64,000 nucleotides of DNA from Enterococcus moraviensis ATCC BAA-383 (GTDB lineage Bacteria; Bacillota; Bacilli; Lactobacillales; Enterococcaceae): contig NZ_ASWB01000002.1 in the NCBI RefSeq assembly GCF_000407445.1, forward strand, positions 1 to 64,000, in the 5' to 3' direction. How positions within the stretch are numbered: the stretch's first letter is position 1; the number at the start of each line of letters is the position of its first letter. The position numbers and the translations under genes are program-made. Shown in pieces: positions 9,816 to 18,534 of this stretch. The notes below the pieces were generated by a model that searched no databases, was not told the DNA's origin, and worked only from the letters and a program-made list of their open reading frames with translations.

Positions 9816-11147
9816 TTAAGCTTTTGCTTCAATTCCTTCTAATACTTCTTCAGTAATCGGTTGATTTGTTTCTTGTGCGTAGTTGATTGCATCCATTTTT
9901 CGAGCAAATGGTAGGTAAATAAAGAATCCAACTGTTAATACAACGATTTGTAATAATGCTGCTTGCCAACCTCCGACTAACAAACCAGAGATGATTGGAG
10001 GGGTTGTCCAAGGTACTTGAACTGCTGTAAACAATGGTACTAGGCCAGTATATAAAGCAAAGTAAGTAATGACCGAAGAAACGACTGGTGTAATGATAAA
10101 TGGTAATGCCATGATCGGATTCATTACAATTGGTGTAGCAAAAACGATTGGTTCATTAATATTGAAAATAGCAGGTCCAATTGATAAACGACCTAGTTGT
10201 TTGAATTGTGCTGATTTTGCAAAGAAAACCATAAATACGACTAAACCAATAGTCATACCAGCACCTGTTACGGTTAAGAACTGATCTAAAAATTGTTGTG
10301 TTACAATATGGCCGCCATTTGCGACTGTTAATTCTTTTCCTGAATTTAAGATATCTGTATTTTCTAAAGAGTTTGCTTGTAAGATTGGCCCCATGATTCC
10401 GCCAACAATCGTTGAACCGTGAACACCGAAGAACCAAAATAAAGGAACTAAGAATCCTAAAACTAAAGCACCGCCCAAGGAATCTGTAACACCTTGAAGA
10501 GGGGATTGTAAAACATCGTAAATGAAATCAAAGAACGTTGTATTAAAGACTTTATCAAAGAAAATATACACAAACATTGCACCTGTAATCAAAGCACCAG
10601 CTGGAATCAATGCAGTGAATGAGTTTGCTACGTTTTCAGGAACAGCTTCAGGTAATTTGATACGTATATCATGACGCAAGAACCAACTGTATACCCATCC
10701 AACAATTAACCCAACGATAATGGCTGTGATCATTCCTTTACCAGCAGTCCAGTCTTTATTGATGATGTTGCCAATTGTCACGCCACTTTCAGCATCCGTA
10801 ATTTCAGAAGACATAAATAAAATAAAGACAACCAGAGCAATCATCCCAGCAGGTAATCCTTCAAAGCCTTCTGTTTTAACGTAAGAATATGCAATACCAA
10901 TCACTGCAAAAACGGACATAATAGCAAAAGATGCCCCATAGGCCTGATTAAAGTAAACGACTAAGCCACTGTCTGTAATCCATTTTGCAACTGATTCAAT
11001 CGGTAAATTAGCTAATAATAAGAAAATCGAACCCACAATCGTAAATGGCATGGTATACAACATACCATTTCTTAATGCAGTAATTGCTTTGGTATTAACG
11101 AATTTTAAAACGGGTGGCAGAACTTTTTCATTGATCCATTCGTTCAT
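9816..11147 (-). CDS. celB: PTS cellobiose-type EIIC (CelB)
   Basis: 443 aa multi-spanning membrane protein of the lactose/cellobiose EIIC family, starting MNEWINEKVLPPVLKFVNTK and containing the signature regions FWFFGVHGSTIVGGIMGP and FNINEPIVFATPIVMNP. It forms the sugar channel. No EIIA or EIIB gene adjoins it, so these must come from elsewhere in the genome. The following gene is a 6-phospho-beta-glucosidase, supporting beta-glucoside uptake. GGAGAGG precedes the ATG. Confidence 0.92.
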   Translation of the reverse strand: MNEWINEKVLPPVLKFVNTKAITALRNGMLYTMPFTIVGSIFLLLANLPIESVAKWITDSGLVVYFNQAYGASFAIMSVFAVIGIAYSYVKTEGFEGLPAGMIALVVFILFMSSEITDAESGVTIGNIINKDWTAGKGMITAIIVGLIVGWVYSWFLRHDIRIKLPEAVPENVANSFTALIPAGALITGAMFVYIFFDKVFNTTFFDFIYDVLQSPLQGVTDSLGGALVLGFLVPLFWFFGVHGSTIVGGIMGPILQANSLENTDILNSGKELTVANGGHIVTQQFLDQFLTVTGAGMTIGLVVFMVFFAKSAQFKQLGRLSIGPAIFNINEPIVFATPIVMNPIMALPFIITPVVSSVITYFALYTGLVPLFTAVQVPWTTPPIISGLLVGGWQAALLQIVVLTVGFFIYLPFARKMDAINYAQETNQPITEEVLEGIEAKA

Positions 11148-11204
11148 TCTAAACCTCTCCTTTGTGTTGACTAAGTATATGACAATAAGTGCGTGTAGTA
11201 GTAT

Positions 11205-11241
11205 TTCAATAGAGCGGCCGCTCTGATTTGAATCTATTGAA
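11205..11241. promoter_or_regulatory. nested palindromes in the celB leader
   Basis: AGAGCGGCCGCTCT (11211-11224) is a perfect 14-bp palindrome, strikingly GC-rich for this DNA. It overlaps an outer inverted repeat TTCAATAGA (11205-11213) / TCTATTGAA (11233-11241). The two pairings compete for 11211-11213. On the celB mRNA this could be a protein-binding hairpin or antiterminator-like switch, or the DNA could be an operator. Confidence 0.5.
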
Positions 11242-11252
11242 TACGTTTACAT
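11238..11252 (-). promoter_or_regulatory. cre site (CcpA) upstream of celB
   Basis: On the minus strand the site reads ATGTAAACGTATTCA, a full match to the cre consensus WTGNAANCGNWNNCW. It lies about 90 bp upstream of celB, next to AT-rich promoter-like sequence. It predicts carbon catabolite control of celB-bglA. Confidence 0.75.
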
Positions 11253-11340
11253 TAATACTATAAAATAATTTCGGGTTATTTAAAATAGCTTAACCACTTT
11301 GAGAAACATGTACCAAGTAAAAAAACAATAATAGGATAAA

Positions 11341-11383
11341 AGGCATGGGTGTAAATCGCATAACCGTTTACACCCATACCTTT
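11341..11383 (-). terminator. terminator of the GyrI-like gene
   Basis: Arms ATGGGTGTAAA (11345-11355) and TTTACACCCAT (11367-11377) form an 11-bp perfect stem just after the stop at 11387. Confidence 0.75.
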
Positions 11384-11386
11384 ATT

Positions 11387-11806
11387 TTATTTTTTCATAG
11401 TAGGTAACTTTAAGATGATTTTTCCGTGTTCAAAATCGATTAATTGGATATTATGTGTTCCTCCGATTCCATAATCAGCAGCTTGATGAAGTTCACCATA
11501 ACAGGCTCCAATAAATTGATCGATATCGGCTAAGGTTTCAAATGGTCCAGAGAAAACAGCATATTCACTCGCTGATAATGTAAAGGTCCGATTCCCTTCA
11601 CTATGCTCCACAAAGTATTTGTAGGTACCATTACTTTCATCTGGATCGTTGATAATGAGTGCACGTATTGTTTTTTGATCCATCGGTAGTATTTCGAGTT
11701 TTTGATTATTCACCTCAGTAAAATCTTCCGGTGTTTTAGGAATAGCGAATTTGTACCGTTTTCCAGTGATTACTTCATTGTCCAAATGTTCGATAGTAAA
11801 TGTCAT
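11387..11806 (-). CDS. GyrI-like effector-binding domain protein
   Basis: 139 aa, single domain. The pattern YAVFSGPFETLADIDQFIGACY followed by a strand-rich C-terminus resembles the GyrI-like/AraC effector-binding (SOUL-type) fold that binds small hydrophobic molecules in multidrug regulators. No DNA-binding domain is attached. It is transcribed alone from a region with a CAAAATTTTG palindrome (about 11897-11906) and ends at its own terminator. The family call is from pattern only and the ligand is unknown. Confidence 0.5.
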   Translation of the reverse strand: MTFTIEHLDNEVITGKRYKFAIPKTPEDFTEVNNQKLEILPMDQKTIRALIINDPDESNGTYKYFVEHSEGNRTFTLSASEYAVFSGPFETLADIDQFIGACYGELHQAADYGIGGTHNIQLIDFEHGKIILKLPTMKK

Positions 11807-11943
11807 TTACGGTCACTCTCTCTTTCGTATGAGTCCTTCGTTTAAAAATCCTGTAGATCTTCGTAAAAACAATAGCAATGCCTATCCTTTTTGTCAAAAT
11901 TTTGGCATTTAGATTAGCGGTCAGTCCGTATTTGATGTGGGGG

Positions 11944-12699
11944 TTATACACGTTTTTCTGATAGTTCTTTACTTGCTTGATGAGCGAGTAATTCGATCAA
12001 GGCAATGACAGGAATCTGCGTTGTGATATTAATATAAGGATCAGCATAAACGGAACGTTCGTCAGGCATATAATAAGAGATATTGTAATCAGCTAAACGA
12101 GAAATGGTAGAATGTTCATCATTCGTGATACTCAAAATTTTCGCACTAGACCGTTTAAAATCAGATGCTTGTTTGATCACTTCAGAAGTTTCTCCTGAAA
12201 CAGAAAGGATGATCGCTACAGTATTTTCAAACCCTCTTTGAGGAATTGGCGTAAACGGATCGCCAATACTATAGGCGTTAATGCCCATGTTAGCAAAGTA
12301 ACGACTGCCGTAAGAGCCTAAAATACCACTAGTGCCAATTCCTGAAAAAACAATATGCCGAGCCGAAGCAATCATTGTAATTGCTGGTTTCAAGGTATCA
12401 TAATACGTTTGTTGGTTGAGTTGTTTTAAAAAAGAATCAACGTGAATCGTTGCATCATAATATTGTTCAAATGATTGTTGTTTTTCAGTATCTTCTTTCT
12501 TTAGGAAATATTTTAATTCTGAAAAACCATCAAAGCCCATTTTAGAACAAAAACGTAAAATAGTTGAAGTCGAAACATGACAATCTGCGGCAAGCTGACG
12601 AATCGTTAATTTAGGTACACTATTCATATGTTCTAAGATATACTGGTAAACAATCATTTCCAGTTCATTTAATGACTGAACCTTTTCTAAGTCGAACAA
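11944..12699 (-). CDS. MurR/RpiR family regulator
   Basis: 251 aa: N-terminal helix-turn-helix (LTIRQLAADCHVSTSTILRF, residues 36-55) and C-terminal SIS domain with HIVFSGIGTSGILGSYGSRYF. It binds sugar phosphates and likely controls a nearby sugar or permease gene. The celB-bglA genes and the YjeM-like permease, on the same strand either side, are the obvious candidates; I cannot choose between them from sequence. Confidence 0.85.
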   Translation of the reverse strand: MFDLEKVQSLNELEMIVYQYILEHMNSVPKLTIRQLAADCHVSTSTILRFCSKMGFDGFSELKYFLKKEDTEKQQSFEQYYDATIHVDSFLKQLNQQTYYDTLKPAITMIASARHIVFSGIGTSGILGSYGSRYFANMGINAYSIGDPFTPIPQRGFENTVAIILSVSGETSEVIKQASDFKRSSAKILSITNDEHSTISRLADYNISYYMPDERSVYADPYINITTQIPVIALIELLAHQASKELSEKRV

Positions 12700-12813
12700 A
12701 AAAACCCCTCCTGCACAAAAGATAACTGATCTTTCTTTTTTTAGAAAAAACAGAAAATAACTTACTTTATATTGTACAGGAAAGGGCCGGTTTTCGCTTG
12801 TTATTACTATTTT

Positions 12814-14322
12814 TTAGGCATCAACTATTTTTTTACGTTTTTTCTTATTGAAACGCTTATAAAGTAAAGAAGCGATGGAAGCAAATAAGAATGGACCAAT
12901 CAATAATGTTAAACTTTGCAGGTAATTTCCTTGTGAAATTGGTTGATATAATTGAAAGCCAATGGCTAATGTAATACTGATGATCACGCTACCGCTGATC
13001 AATAAACTCGTAGATTTTGACTGAACTATATCAGAAGTTGGTTCAAGTGCTAATTGCTTTTTCTTAAAAGCTGGATAGGCAAGAGCGACTAATAAATAGG
13101 GGATGGCTCTAGAAATATTCGTCATCAAAGTCAATTGATTGTATAAAAAAACCACATATTGACTCCCAAAACTAATCCCTAAAATAAACAAACTAATCAA
13201 ACTTCCTTGAACGAGCAACGCATAAACTGGCATGTCATGTTTATTTTTTTGTTTCAGACGAGGATGCCAATAATGTTTTGGTGTGCCTTCTACTAATGTT
13301 CGAATCGGGAGATAAAAAATCGATGATAATAAACTGATATAAGAAAGCAGTAAGGTCAACGCTGTAAAGCGAATAAATACTTGAGATAACCATTGCGTTT
13401 GGATTGGGGATAATGCGAATGAGCGCCCTACAGAATAGCCTAAGTTTTCCATTAATTCATACATCAAGTTTCCTAAATGAATACTGCCATTTGCTTTTAA
13501 AATAGTTAAATCTGTGCTGCCACTCCATAAAAGAATTCCTAAGAAGTAACAAATGACGACTAAAATACTGCTTAGAATCAATAATTTTGGAAAGCGTGTC
13601 TTTTGTTTACCGGTTTTATCCACAAGACTTGCAATGGTATCCAATCCACCAAAGGCTGTGATTGCAAAAATCAAAAAGGCAAACTGTTCGATTAGAGTTT
13701 GATCTGCTGTAGAAGTAGATTGTCCCCCTTTAAAACTAGCAACAAGATTTGGTAAGATTGCCGACTGATTATGAAGCCACAACCATAGATTACTGCCCAG
13801 ACAGACCGCAATCAAAAGCGTCATTAAGAGACCACTTAAATATAACGCAGAAGCAATACCTTTAAATCCTTTACTGACAAAAAATAACGTCGCTAAAACA
13901 GCTAAAATGGATAAAATACCGATTATTACTGGCGTGGGAAGAAATAGAAATGGTGTGTTTTGTTTAGTAAGATCATGTCCGAAAAGTAATATAGATAAAG
14001 GGATCCATAATTTCATAAATAAACTGATCATCCAGATAAAATAACTGCAATACCATAAAAAAGATGCGATAAATGCAACTTTTTCTGAAAGATGTTCCGC
14101 TAGCCATTGATACAATCCACCAATATGATTTTTATAAACACCAGTAAATTCTGCTATAATAATAGCGTAAGGAATAAAGTAAAAAAGAGCAGCGACGATA
14201 AAATAAGGAAACGCCTTGATTCCCATCAAGAAAAACGCTGTTGTCATACTCGAAAAAGAAAAAACAGTCATGGTAATAATCATGACCAAACGTTTAGGGC
14301 TAAAAGTAGTTGTTGTTTTCAT
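12814..14322 (-). CDS. YjeM-like APC-superfamily amino acid permease
   Basis: 502 aa with about 12 hydrophobic membrane segments, starting in the first helix with FSFSSMTTAFFLMGIKAFPYF. The order and the IAEFTGVYKNHIGGLYQWL block resemble YjeM-type glutamate/GABA-family transporters. It would exchange or import amino acids or amines; the substrate is not determined. A strongly basic tail (KRFNKKKRKK) ends the protein. The RpiR regulator starts 114 bp downstream on the same strand. Confidence 0.75.
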   Translation of the reverse strand: MKTTTTFSPKRLVMIITMTVFSFSSMTTAFFLMGIKAFPYFIVAALFYFIPYAIIIAEFTGVYKNHIGGLYQWLAEHLSEKVAFIASFLWYCSYFIWMISLFMKLWIPLSILLFGHDLTKQNTPFLFLPTPVIIGILSILAVLATLFFVSKGFKGIASALYLSGLLMTLLIAVCLGSNLWLWLHNQSAILPNLVASFKGGQSTSTADQTLIEQFAFLIFAITAFGGLDTIASLVDKTGKQKTRFPKLLILSSILVVICYFLGILLWSGSTDLTILKANGSIHLGNLMYELMENLGYSVGRSFALSPIQTQWLSQVFIRFTALTLLLSYISLLSSIFYLPIRTLVEGTPKHYWHPRLKQKNKHDMPVYALLVQGSLISLFILGISFGSQYVVFLYNQLTLMTNISRAIPYLLVALAYPAFKKKQLALEPTSDIVQSKSTSLLISGSVIISITLAIGFQLYQPISQGNYLQSLTLLIGPFLFASIASLLYKRFNKKKRKKIVDA

Positions 14323-14423
14323 TAAAAAATCCTTCTAAAATAAGATGATGTTGGTTTAAGAATAAGAGAAGACCGAGCAGAAAACAAGATTTTTATTAAA
14401 AATTAGGGAATAGGAGTAGTCAA

Positions 14424-14852
14424 ATGACAGATCAGATGCAACAAGCAATCGATCAAATCAAAGTAGATTTAAAGGTGGATTTTGTCGCATTAGCTCTTTC
14501 TACTGTGAATGAAATCACTAAAATTCGAGTGATCCGCTGGAATTATGTAGCAGGAAACACCAACCAAAATTACAAAAAAATTCGATTACAAGTAGGTAAA
14601 GGAATCGGCGGAATTGTATGGCGAACGGGTCGTCCCTATCAAGCGACTGATTTACAAAAACAACCAGAAAAATTAGTGGAATTACCGATTACACGAATGG
14701 AAAAACTAGAAACAATTGCTGCTTTTCCCGTACTAAAGTCAGGAGAAGTGAAAGGTGTATTATTGGTGGGGTATCGAGAGAAGACAAACGTTACAGAGGG
14801 ATTATTGGGTGCTGCTAAAGACAAAACAAATGAACTAGCTGTTTATTTATAG
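14424..14852 (+). CDS. nreA: GAF-domain nitrate-sensor protein NreA
   Basis: 142 aa single GAF domain with VGKGIGGIVWRTGRPYQATD. In staphylococci NreA binds nitrate and restrains the NreB kinase. Here it directly precedes a histidine kinase (8-bp gap) and a LuxR-type response regulator, the nreABC order, followed by siroheme and nitrite reductase genes. The name rests on this context plus the fold. GGGAATAGGAG precedes the ATG. It opens the nreABC-sirBC transcript that ends at the terminator at 17693. Confidence 0.8.
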   Translation: MTDQMQQAIDQIKVDLKVDFVALALSTVNEITKIRVIRWNYVAGNTNQNYKKIRLQVGKGIGGIVWRTGRPYQATDLQKQPEKLVELPITRMEKLETIAAFPVLKSGEVKGVLLVGYREKTNVTEGLLGAAKDKTNELAVYL

Positions 14853-14860
14853 GTGAAAAA

Positions 14861-15880
14861 ATGAAAATGAATGTAATGGAAAAACTATTTGAAGAAGCAA
14901 AAGATGGTTTATTTCTAATTGAAGAAAACAATTGTATTAGGTATAACAAAGCGGCGGCTAAATTAAAGATAGACTATTCATTTACTATAGAAAAAATCTT
15001 GGAAATCGCGAAAGGTGAAGGCTGCATGCTTCACACCACTATGGAAAAGTGCCTTGATTGTGAAGTCAAAGCTGACTGGGATCAGACGGCTTTTCCTTTC
15101 GTTTTAGAAGATGCCAAAGGCAAGCAAGAACAATTTAGCGGTAGCTACACTGTGATTGACCGCGAAACATCTTTATTAAGTATCCGCCGTGTCGCTGTTC
15201 AAGATCGTTTGCAGCAGGTCATTCAAAATAAACGATTGATTGAATACGTCAATCAGGCTCATGAAAATGAACGTCGCGCGATTTCACAAGAATTACATGA
15301 TGGATTAGCCCAAAGTATTTATAGTTTGATGCTGGAAACTAGGCAATTAAAGTGGAGTGGACAATCAGAGGATTTACCCACTAAATTACAAAAAATTGAT
15401 GAAGATTTTGTCGCGTTACTTGGTGAAGTGAAACAACTCGCGGTTGATTTACGTCCAACTGCTTTAGACGATTTAGGCTTGATTCCAGCGATTGAAGTGT
15501 TATTAAATCGATTAACAGAAACAACGGGTGTGGAAATTCATTTTATTCCGATAATCGAAAATAGGCGATTTGGGGAAAGTGTGGAAATTATCACCTATCG
15601 CGTATTACAAGAGAGTGTTATGAACAGTGTGAAACATGCTGATGTGAATGAATTGTGGGTGACCTTGAGTGAACAAGACAATCACTTAGTACTTACTGTT
15701 CGAGACCATGGCAAAGGATTCAATCTTCACAAAGTAAATGCACACAGTCGTGGATTAGGGCTTTTACATATGCAAGAAAGAGCTGAATCAATCGGTGGTC
15801 ATTTAAGTATTCAATCAGAAGAAATGGAAGGAACGACTGTGACGTTAGGATTGCCTATCCAATGGGAGGTGGGAAAATGA
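14861..15880 (+). CDS. nreB: NreB-like sensor histidine kinase
   Basis: 339 aa soluble kinase: an N-terminal PAS-like sensor (1-115), HisKA_3 dimerisation/phosphoacceptor box ISQELHDGLAQ with His146, and a C-terminal HATPase (TYRVLQESVMNSVKHA, GLGLLHMQERAESIGG). No membrane segment is seen. Staphylococcal NreB holds an oxygen-labile iron-sulfur cluster with C-X2-C-X11-C-X2-C. Here the sensor has Cys55, Cys64, Cys67 (C-X8-C-X2-C) and a distant Cys25, so the cluster geometry would differ. It overlaps nreC by the ATGA motif. Confidence 0.85.
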   Translation: MKMNVMEKLFEEAKDGLFLIEENNCIRYNKAAAKLKIDYSFTIEKILEIAKGEGCMLHTTMEKCLDCEVKADWDQTAFPFVLEDAKGKQEQFSGSYTVIDRETSLLSIRRVAVQDRLQQVIQNKRLIEYVNQAHENERRAISQELHDGLAQSIYSLMLETRQLKWSGQSEDLPTKLQKIDEDFVALLGEVKQLAVDLRPTALDDLGLIPAIEVLLNRLTETTGVEIHFIPIIENRRFGESVEIITYRVLQESVMNSVKHADVNELWVTLSEQDNHLVLTVRDHGKGFNLHKVNAHSRGLGLLHMQERAESIGGHLSIQSEEMEGTTVTLGLPIQWEVGK

Positions 15881-16524
15881 ATATCATAATAGCAGATGAC
15901 CATGCCGTGGTCAGAAGTGGATTACGGTTATTGCTAGAATCCCAAAAAGATATTACGGTTGTGGGAGATGCCGCTGATGGCACAGAGGCTTTTTTGCTCC
16001 TTGAAAAATATCCAGTTGATATTGTGTTGATGGATATGCGTATGCCGCCTGGCGAAAATGGTCTTCAGACAACCCGTCGTATCAAAGAGCATTTTCCAGA
16101 AATAAAAACGATTATTTTAAGCATGCACGATGAAGAAGAATATGTCCGCACCGCAATAGAGTATGGTGCAAAAGGGTACATTCTCAAAAGTTCCCAGGAT
16201 ACGGTTTTATTAGAAGCCATCCAGCAAGTGAGCAATGGAAACATTGTAATCGATCCGTTATTTGGTGAGTATGATAAGGAAAGTTGGCGTAATAACGTGG
16301 GAACGGCTGAAAAAGATACAAAGTATGAACGTTTGTCAAAAAGAGAACGAGAAGTTTTACCACTAGTTGCTTTAGGCTACAGCAATAAAGAAATTGCGGA
16401 ACGATTATTTATTTCTGTAAAAACGGTTGAAGTTCATAAATCTCATGTAATGAAAAAATTAGAATTTGCAACATTTAGCGAATTGTTGCAATATAGTATG
16501 AAACATCAATTAATCGACTTATGA
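15877..16524 (+). CDS. nreC: NreC-like response regulator
   Basis: 215 aa from the ATG at 15877 (GGAGGTG just before it; the frame is open to an ATG five codons earlier that lacks a good site). The receiver domain has Asp7, Asp8 and phosphoacceptor Asp53, and Lys in YILKSSQD. The C-terminus is a LuxR-type helix-turn-helix (SKREREVLPLVALGYSNKEI). It is expected to bind TAGGG-N4-CCCTA-like palindromes; one lies upstream of nirB at 18431. It overlaps nreB by 4 bp. Confidence 0.88.
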   Translation: MNIIIADDHAVVRSGLRLLLESQKDITVVGDAADGTEAFLLLEKYPVDIVLMDMRMPPGENGLQTTRRIKEHFPEIKTIILSMHDEEEYVRTAIEYGAKGYILKSSQDTVLLEAIQQVSNGNIVIDPLFGEYDKESWRNNVGTAEKDTKYERLSKREREVLPLVALGYSNKEIAERLFISVKTVEVHKSHVMKKLEFATFSELLQYSMKHQLIDL

Positions 16525-16536
16525 GGTGAGCAAAAA

Positions 16537-17274
16537 ATGATTGGTATTCTTTATGTATTTCATGGTAGTCAAAAAAATGAGAAAAACCAAGCTGCGATGG
16601 AGTTTATTCAACAAGTAGAAACAAGAATTGATTCAACGTTTTATCAAGCAACAGCCTTTTTAGAAAATCATACGGATACAATCCCGAAAGTTGCCGAAGA
16701 AATGATCAAAAACGATGTGACGCAAATAATTGTTGTTCCTGTATTATTATTTGCAGCGAAACATGCTTTAGTCGATATCCCGGCTGAACTTGAAACAGTA
16801 AAAGAACAATATCCAGATGTCCAATTCAAACAAACAGAGACGTTCGGCAGTAAAAGTGGTAGCCGTCAAGTATTGTTAGAACGATTTCAAGAAGTTGCGA
16901 TGGCTTATCCAGATGATCAGCTAGTGGGTATTTTAGTCGCTCATGGTACAAAACAAACGAATGAACCACAACAAGTATTGACGGAAATCGCGACCGAAAT
17001 CCAACAACAAGTCGGTTTTTCCATTATCCCAACAAGTTTAAAAGGACAAGAAGACTACTTAGAGGATATCAAAAAACAAATATCAACGGATCAAAAAATA
17101 GTGATTGTCCCTTTCTTTTTATTCGATGGACATTTGATTACGATCATGAAAAATAAACTGAGCGAAGCATTTCCTAAAACAAAGTTTATCATTACAAGAA
17201 CACTAGAATTTGATGCACGAATTTTAACCGATTTAGAAGGAATTGTGAAAGAGGCTATTACATGTATCCAGTAA
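16537..17274 (+). CDS. sirB: sirohydrochlorin ferrochelatase (SirB/CbiX)
   Basis: 245 aa two-domain CbiX/SirB protein that inserts iron into sirohydrochlorin to make siroheme. Metal-binding His lies in VFHGSQKNEKNQ and the second domain repeats the pattern as LVAHGTKQTNEPQQ. It starts 13 bp after nreC with GAGGTGAG as ribosome binding site and overlaps sirC by 13 bp, so siroheme synthesis is tied to the nitrate/oxygen sensor operon. Confidence 0.88.
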   Translation: MIGILYVFHGSQKNEKNQAAMEFIQQVETRIDSTFYQATAFLENHTDTIPKVAEEMIKNDVTQIIVVPVLLFAAKHALVDIPAELETVKEQYPDVQFKQTETFGSKSGSRQVLLERFQEVAMAYPDDQLVGILVAHGTKQTNEPQQVLTEIATEIQQQVGFSIIPTSLKGQEDYLEDIKKQISTDQKIVIVPFFLFDGHLITIMKNKLSEAFPKTKFIITRTLEFDARILTDLEGIVKEAITCIQ

Positions 17275-17693
17275 TGCTTGATTTAACGGGGAAGAAAATC
17301 GTGATCATCGGTGGTGGCCGAATCGCATTACGAAAAACAATAGCAATTTTAAGCGCTAAAGGACAAGTAACACTAGTTGCACCAACTTTTTTAGAGGAAT
17401 TCAATGAATTAGAAAATATAAAACTGACCACAGCAACCTACACGGCTGAGCATATCAAAGAAGCCCATCTAATTTTTGCTTGTACAGATTCCAAAGCGAT
17501 CAATCAGAAAATCGTCAACGATGCATCTAAGTATCAATGGGTCAATGACTGTAGTCAGAAAGAAAACAGTGGTTTTTATAATATGAGTACGATCGAATCT
17601 CAGGATTATTTGATTGCGTTATCTTCATATGGAAAAGACCCAGCAGCCCTAAAAAAGAAGAAAGAGCAATTCAAACTGTTGTTAGAAGAATAA
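17262..17693 (+). CDS. sirC: precorrin-2 dehydrogenase (SirC), short form
   Basis: 143 aa. An N-terminal NAD-binding Rossmann motif IVIIGGGRIALRKT (residues 11-24) and the NDCSQKENSGFYNMSTI block identify the precorrin-2 oxidase family that makes sirohydrochlorin. Many family members are 150-200 aa with a C-terminal helical dimerisation part, which is nearly absent here. It is the last gene of the nreABC-sirBC transcript, stopping at the terminator. Confidence 0.82.
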   Translation: MYPVMLDLTGKKIVIIGGGRIALRKTIAILSAKGQVTLVAPTFLEEFNELENIKLTTATYTAEHIKEAHLIFACTDSKAINQKIVNDASKYQWVNDCSQKENSGFYNMSTIESQDYLIALSSYGKDPAALKKKKEQFKLLLEE

Positions 17694-17744
17694 AAAGGAC
17701 GAACTATATCAAAACATGTCCCTTTTGATATAGTTCGTCCTTTT
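17693..17744. terminator. strong 22-bp perfect hairpin terminator
   Basis: Perfect 22-bp arms (17693-17714 and 17723-17744) with loop CATGTCCC and flanking A/T runs. It overlaps the sirC stop and ends the operon. Confidence 0.92.
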
Positions 17745-17901
17745 GACCTTAGCAATCATTCAAGCATTATTCATTACTTCGGCCTTTTAGAGGTAGACTT
17801 TGCACTGTAGTTGAATAAAATATCTTTTTTTGGGAATCACACAATTAAGTAAATTTGATTCAAAGTGCTTATGTCATATACTAATTATTTACTTGAGCAA
17901 T

Positions 17902-18156
17902 TTAATTCTCCGGAGCGTCTCTTTTTTGTAATTCTTTTTCCTCAGCAATATTTTTTTGTTGCTGTGCAATATCGTATACACGATCAATTGGGTTCTTATT
18001 TATACCGCCTGAACCTGTATTAACCATTGACCCCCAACCCTTTTTCGTAGTTTTTTTACCGAGAGCCCGCATTTTATCATTTCTTTCTCTTATCCTTTTA
18101 TGCTTAGATCTACGTTTTTCATCAAAAAAATCTGAAATTTTATTAATAACGTTCAT
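17902..18156 (-). CDS. small basic protein, function unknown
   Basis: 84 aa, not recognised. GGAGG lies 7 nt before the ATG, supporting a real gene. The N-terminal half is very basic (DEKRRSKHKRIRERNDK, KKTTKKGWG), the middle is Gly/Asn rich, and the C-terminus is acidic and helical (QQQKNIAEEKELQKRD). No signal peptide or membrane segment is seen. It lies alone between two convergently placed nitrite-island transcripts. Confidence 0.5.
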   Translation of the reverse strand: MNVINKISDFFDEKRRSKHKRIRERNDKMRALGKKTTKKGWGSMVNTGSGGINKNPIDRVYDIAQQQKNIAEEKELQKRDAPEN

Positions 18157-18534
18157 TCAACAGCCTCCGTAGAAATTAACTTTTTGAAATTCATTTTAAT
18201 CATTATATCATAATTTTGTGTCTAACATTGCTTATAGTAACTGATCAAAAATGTTTTTACACTTATTTTTATCTCAAATTTAAATAATGATAATCAGTAC
18301 AAAATATGATAAAAGCGTTTAGCCATAATAAATTAAGAAGAGATTTACAAAGACTGTTCTTCAAATGTTTGTGAATCTCAACTTATTTATTAGAGCTATT
18401 TTGTTGTACATTTTCTAATAAGATAGTTATTAGGTAATTCCCTAATAGTCACCGTCTTTGATTCTTGCTATTCTAAAAAAGACAACATGTGGAATGGATT
18501 GCTCAAAAAATCACAAAAGGAGAGTTTACATAAA
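18157..18534 (+). promoter_or_regulatory. nirB upstream region
   Basis: 378 bp without a gene. It contains AT-rich promoter-like sequence and, near the start of nirB, the NreC-type palindrome at 18431-18444. No riboswitch or terminator was recognised. Confidence 0.5.
18431..18444. promoter_or_regulatory. NreC-type binding site
   Basis: TAGGTAATTCCCTA matches the staphylococcal NreC palindrome TAGGG-N4-CCCTA at all but one position. It lies 90 bp upstream of the nirB start, a usual activator distance. Confidence 0.65.
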
